Source of the DNA: Actinomycetaceae bacterium
GTDB lineage: Bacteria > Actinomycetota > Actinomycetes > Actinomycetales > Actinomycetaceae
Assembly (NCBI GenBank): GCA_030532405.1
Contig: JAUNLF010000008.1
Span: 1-64,000, forward strand
Direction of reading: 5' to 3'
Length of the DNA: 64,000 bases
Shown here: piece by piece, positions 63,852-64,000 of the stretch
Position numbering within the stretch: position 1 is the first letter of the stretch
Layout of the letters: each line of letters starts with the position of its first letter
Translations under genes and position numbers: made by a program
Notes under the pieces: generated by a model
What the model was told of the DNA's origin: nothing
Databases searched by the model: none
Seen by the model: the letters and a program-made list of their open reading frames with translations, nothing else

Positions 63852-64000
63852 TTACTCTTCTTCTTCGGGCCAGTCCAGGCGGTCCAGGACTTCTTCGTGA
63901 AGCAGGCCGTTGGTGGCTACAGCGTTGCCCGCCCACGGGCCGGGGTCGCCAAGTAGAGAGGAGAAGCGCCCTCCGGCTTCTTCCACAATGGGCACGAGGG
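63852..64000 (-). CDS. hisN: Histidinol-phosphatase HisN (inositol-monophosphatase family), partial
   Basis: Only the last 49 residues lie in the window. The frame reads [30 protein letters not shown] in parts ([12 protein letters not shown] and [15 protein letters not shown]) and ends DWPEEEE. VEEAGGxFS and GNAVATN are diagnostic C-terminal motifs of the IMPase family, and the [11 protein letters not shown] form is that of actinobacterial HisN, which dephosphorylates histidinol phosphate. The start lies beyond the window edge. The stop is TAA at 63852-63854. Another IMPase-family member cannot be wholly excluded. Confidence 0.85.
   Translation of the reverse strand, partial: LVPIVEEAGGRFSSLLGDPGPWAGNAVATNGLLHEEVLDRLDWPEEEE

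Overview
The window comes from an actinobacterium of moderate G+C, most like the Actinomycetales/Actinomycetaceae. The evidence is a WhiB protein, the block mtrA-mtrB-lpqB-comF-hpf-secA, a BldC-type regulator, DUF3499, DUF5719 and TIGR03089 proteins, LytR-CpsA-Psr (LCP) proteins, and many GTG starts or starts without a ribosome binding site. The genus cannot be named from the sequence alone. From memory, the gene order resembles the Mycobacterium tuberculosis interval between purK/purE and secA1, with a large surface-glycan region inserted.

Layout. 0-4 kb: tmRNA (ssrA) on the minus strand, a class III adenylate cyclase and a two-component system. 4-7 kb: purK-purE and galE. 6.8-10.7 kb (minus): an envelope operon with a DPM1-like glycosyltransferase, a DUF2304 protein and two LCP ligases. 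10.8-13.5 kb: acetyltransferase, aminotransferase and oxidoreductase for a 2,3-diamino-uronic acid sugar. 13.6-26.7 kb: an A+T-richer island with a lipoprotein, a secreted FG-GAP-like/C39-like protein, a secreted CWB2/glucuronyl C5-epimerase fusion, a Wzx-type flippase, three glycosyltransferases and a DUF6541 membrane protein. 26.8-31.4 kb: a UDP-sugar 2-epimerase, a UDP-sugar 6-dehydrogenase and a second DUF6541 protein. 31.5-38.6 kb: a galactofuranose/ABC-export block (fused double GT2, glf, wzm, wzt, GT4, GlfT1-like GT2). 38.6-45.5 kb: TIGR03089, WhiB, a giant membrane GT2, DUF5719, a degenerate zincin and DUF3499. 45.6-54.3 kb: mtrA-mtrB-lpqB-comF-hpf-secA. 54.3-64 kb: an Rv3235-like protein, a LysM protein, a conserved unknown, BldC-like, SAF and CpaE-like proteins, DUF6912, sbcC-sbcD and the 3' end of hisN.

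How the genes fit together. The window is mainly an envelope-glycan factory. galE and glf supply UDP-galactofuranose, GT2 and GT4 enzymes polymerise it, Wzm/Wzt export it, and LCP proteins probably attach glycans to the wall. Five enzymes in two separated segments reconstitute the known WbpA-B-E-D-I route to UDP-ManNAc3NAcA. A secreted uronosyl C5-epimerase fused to cell-wall-binding repeats could then modify such an acidic polymer outside the cell. This last point is inference and is the most novel idea here. No tRNA, rRNA, CRISPR array or insertion sequence was found, and no stretch longer than about 300 bases lacks a gene.
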